Translations under genes and position numbers: made by a program | Shown: in pieces, positions 5,401 to 6,351 of the stretch | Layout of the letters: each line of letters begins with the position of its first letter | How positions within the stretch are numbered: the stretch's first letter is position 1 | Source: an uncultured Eubacteriales bacterium | GTDB lineage: Bacteria; Bacillota; Clostridia; Christensenellales; Christensenellaceae | Assembly (NCBI GenBank): GCA_902782475.1 | Contig: CACZNR010000191.1 | Location: forward strand, 1-6,351 | DNA: 6,351 nucleotides | Reading direction: 5' to 3' | The notes under the pieces: model-generated | The model's input: only the letters and a program-made list of their open reading frames with translations | Told to the model about the DNA's origin: nothing | Database searches by the model: none

Positions 5401-6351
5401 TCTGTTTTCTTGTAACCTGTTGTCCTGTCAACAACATTACGGTATTCTCCTCCTTCGAGGTAAGCCTTAAGGTTATCCATGGCAACTTCGAGTATGAAGT
5501 TGAAGGATATAGGAGAATTCATTCCGCCTGAACAGTGGGGAGTGATGTGTACATTTTCAAAATCCCAGAGCCTGTGATCTTCCGGCAGTGGTTCAGGGTC
5601 TGTAACATCAAGGCCGACTCCAAGGAATCTGCCCTTTTCAAGTTCTGCAACAAGTGCATCAGTATCGACAGCACTTCCTCTTCCGATATTCAGGAGCACT
5701 GCGTCATCCTTCATCAGTGAGAGCTGCTTTGCTCCGATGACCTTTGTTGTAGCTGCTGTTCCAGGCAGACAGTTGACTACGATGTCCACTTTCGGAAGAA
5801 GGTCATTGAGATCATCCATTGAACAGATCTCGTCAAAATATTCCTTCGGCTTTGAAGCAACTCTTCTGATGCCGATGGTAACTGCTCCCATGGCCTTCAT
5901 CCTCTTTGCAAATTCAGTTCCGATATTTCCGGTACCAAGGATCAGTACTTTTGAACCGTAAACTGAGAATCTCTGTTCAGAGAGCCTCTGCCAAAGATGA
6001 GCTTTCTGCTGATCTCTGTATCTGTCAAATCTGTTCATGATCTTCAGAAGCATTCCCATGAGCCATTCACTTATTATGATTCCATATGCGCCTGTGGCAT
6101 TTGTAAGGACTGTATTTTCAGGAAGTACTCCCTCCTCACAGTATTCGGTACTGCCGGCACTGTTGAGAGCAACCAGACCGAGATGATCATTCTCGTGAAG
6201 GTCTCCACGTGGAGGATTTCCAAGTATCACGTCTGCCCATAGGATATCTTCCTTTGAGATGTCTTTTGAAAGTATGGTCTTTATGGGATTACTGCCTGCA
6301 ATGCTTTTAAGCTGCATCATTTTTTCTTCCGGTACAGCATAGGTCAATAAA
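5397..6351 (-). CDS. D-isomer-specific 2-hydroxyacid dehydrogenase, N-terminus cut by the window edge
   Basis: Cytoplasmic NAD(P)-dependent oxidoreductase that interconverts a 2-keto acid and a D-2-hydroxy acid. Numbered from the TTG at 6347, it has the split family layout: substrate-domain half (1-about 95), Rossmann domain (about 95-275), and a C-terminal return to the substrate domain. Seen: nucleotide-binding GTGNIG (138-143), catalytic Arg223 in NIGRGSAVD, Glu252 in DPEPLP and His271 in ITPHCSGG. The end of the second Rossmann strand carries RR (161-162) and no Asp, which suggests NADP(H) preference (inference). No ACT or other C-terminal domain is present, so it is not a long-type serine-pathway PGDH; the exact substrate (glyoxylate, hydroxypyruvate, phosphoglycerate or other) cannot be told. 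The frame stays open to the right edge (LLTYAVPEE...), and relatives usually have a few more residues before this strand, so the true start is probably just outside the window. Its TGA overlaps the next gene's ATG. Confidence 0.9.
   Translation of the reverse strand, partial: LLTYAVPEEKMMQLKSIAGSNPIKTILSKDISKEDILWADVILGNPPRGDLHENDHLGLVALNSAGSTEYCEEGVLPENTVLTNATGAYGIIISEWLMGMLLKIMNRFDRYRDQQKAHLWQRLSEQRFSVYGSKVLILGTGNIGTEFAKRMKAMGAVTIGIRRVASKPKEYFDEICSMDDLNDLLPKVDIVVNCLPGTAATTKVIGAKQLSLMKDDAVLLNIGRGSAVDTDALVAELEKGRFLGVGLDVTDPEPLPEDHRLWDFENVHITPHCSGGMNSPISFNFILEVAMDNLKAYLEGGEYRNVVDRTTGYKKTE

Overview
The window looks like ordinary chromosomal DNA from a Bacillota (Firmicutes) bacterium, most likely an anaerobic Clostridia member such as a Lachnospiraceae relative. 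The reasons are strong purine-rich Shine-Dalgarno sites, heavy use of AGA/AGG (Arg) and ATA (Ile) codons, a T-box leader, and a lipoprotein-anchored ABC importer. The genus is not determined. No mobile element, CRISPR array, tRNA or rRNA gene is visible, and base and codon use look even throughout.

Layout: (1) 1-2065 (+) is the C-terminal two thirds of sbcC, the ATPase subunit of the SbcCD (Rad50/Mre11-like) nuclease; its beginning is off the left edge. (2) 2066-2411 is a regulatory region with a likely sigma-70-type promoter and a complete T-box riboswitch. The riboswitch can be folded by hand: stem I has a UGG (Trp) specifier, there is a pseudoknot-like stem IIA/B, the antiterminator carries the canonical 7-nt bulge UGGCACC, and an overlapping intrinsic terminator follows. 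(3) 2412-5091 (+) is a three-gene ABC importer operon of the trpXYZ type: lipoprotein binding protein, permease and ATPase. Both the specifier codon and the discriminator-pairing base of the T-box point to tRNA-Trp, so the operon should be induced when charged tRNA-Trp is scarce and should import tryptophan or a precursor. (4) 5092-6351 (-) is a convergent two-gene operon. It holds a D-2-hydroxyacid dehydrogenase (start off the right edge) coupled by an ATGA overlap to a 102-aa stand-alone MGMT/alkyltransferase-like protein that keeps the PCHR cysteine.

The two operons converge with no bases between their stop codons (TGA|TCA). The sequence suggests that each operon ends its transcript inside the other's last gene. 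A textbook minus-strand terminator lies within the end of trpZ, and a 13-bp plus-strand hairpin followed by a U-rich stretch lies within the MGMT-like gene. This reciprocal arrangement and the Trp T-box are the most interesting features. I see no evidence of an undescribed multi-gene system.
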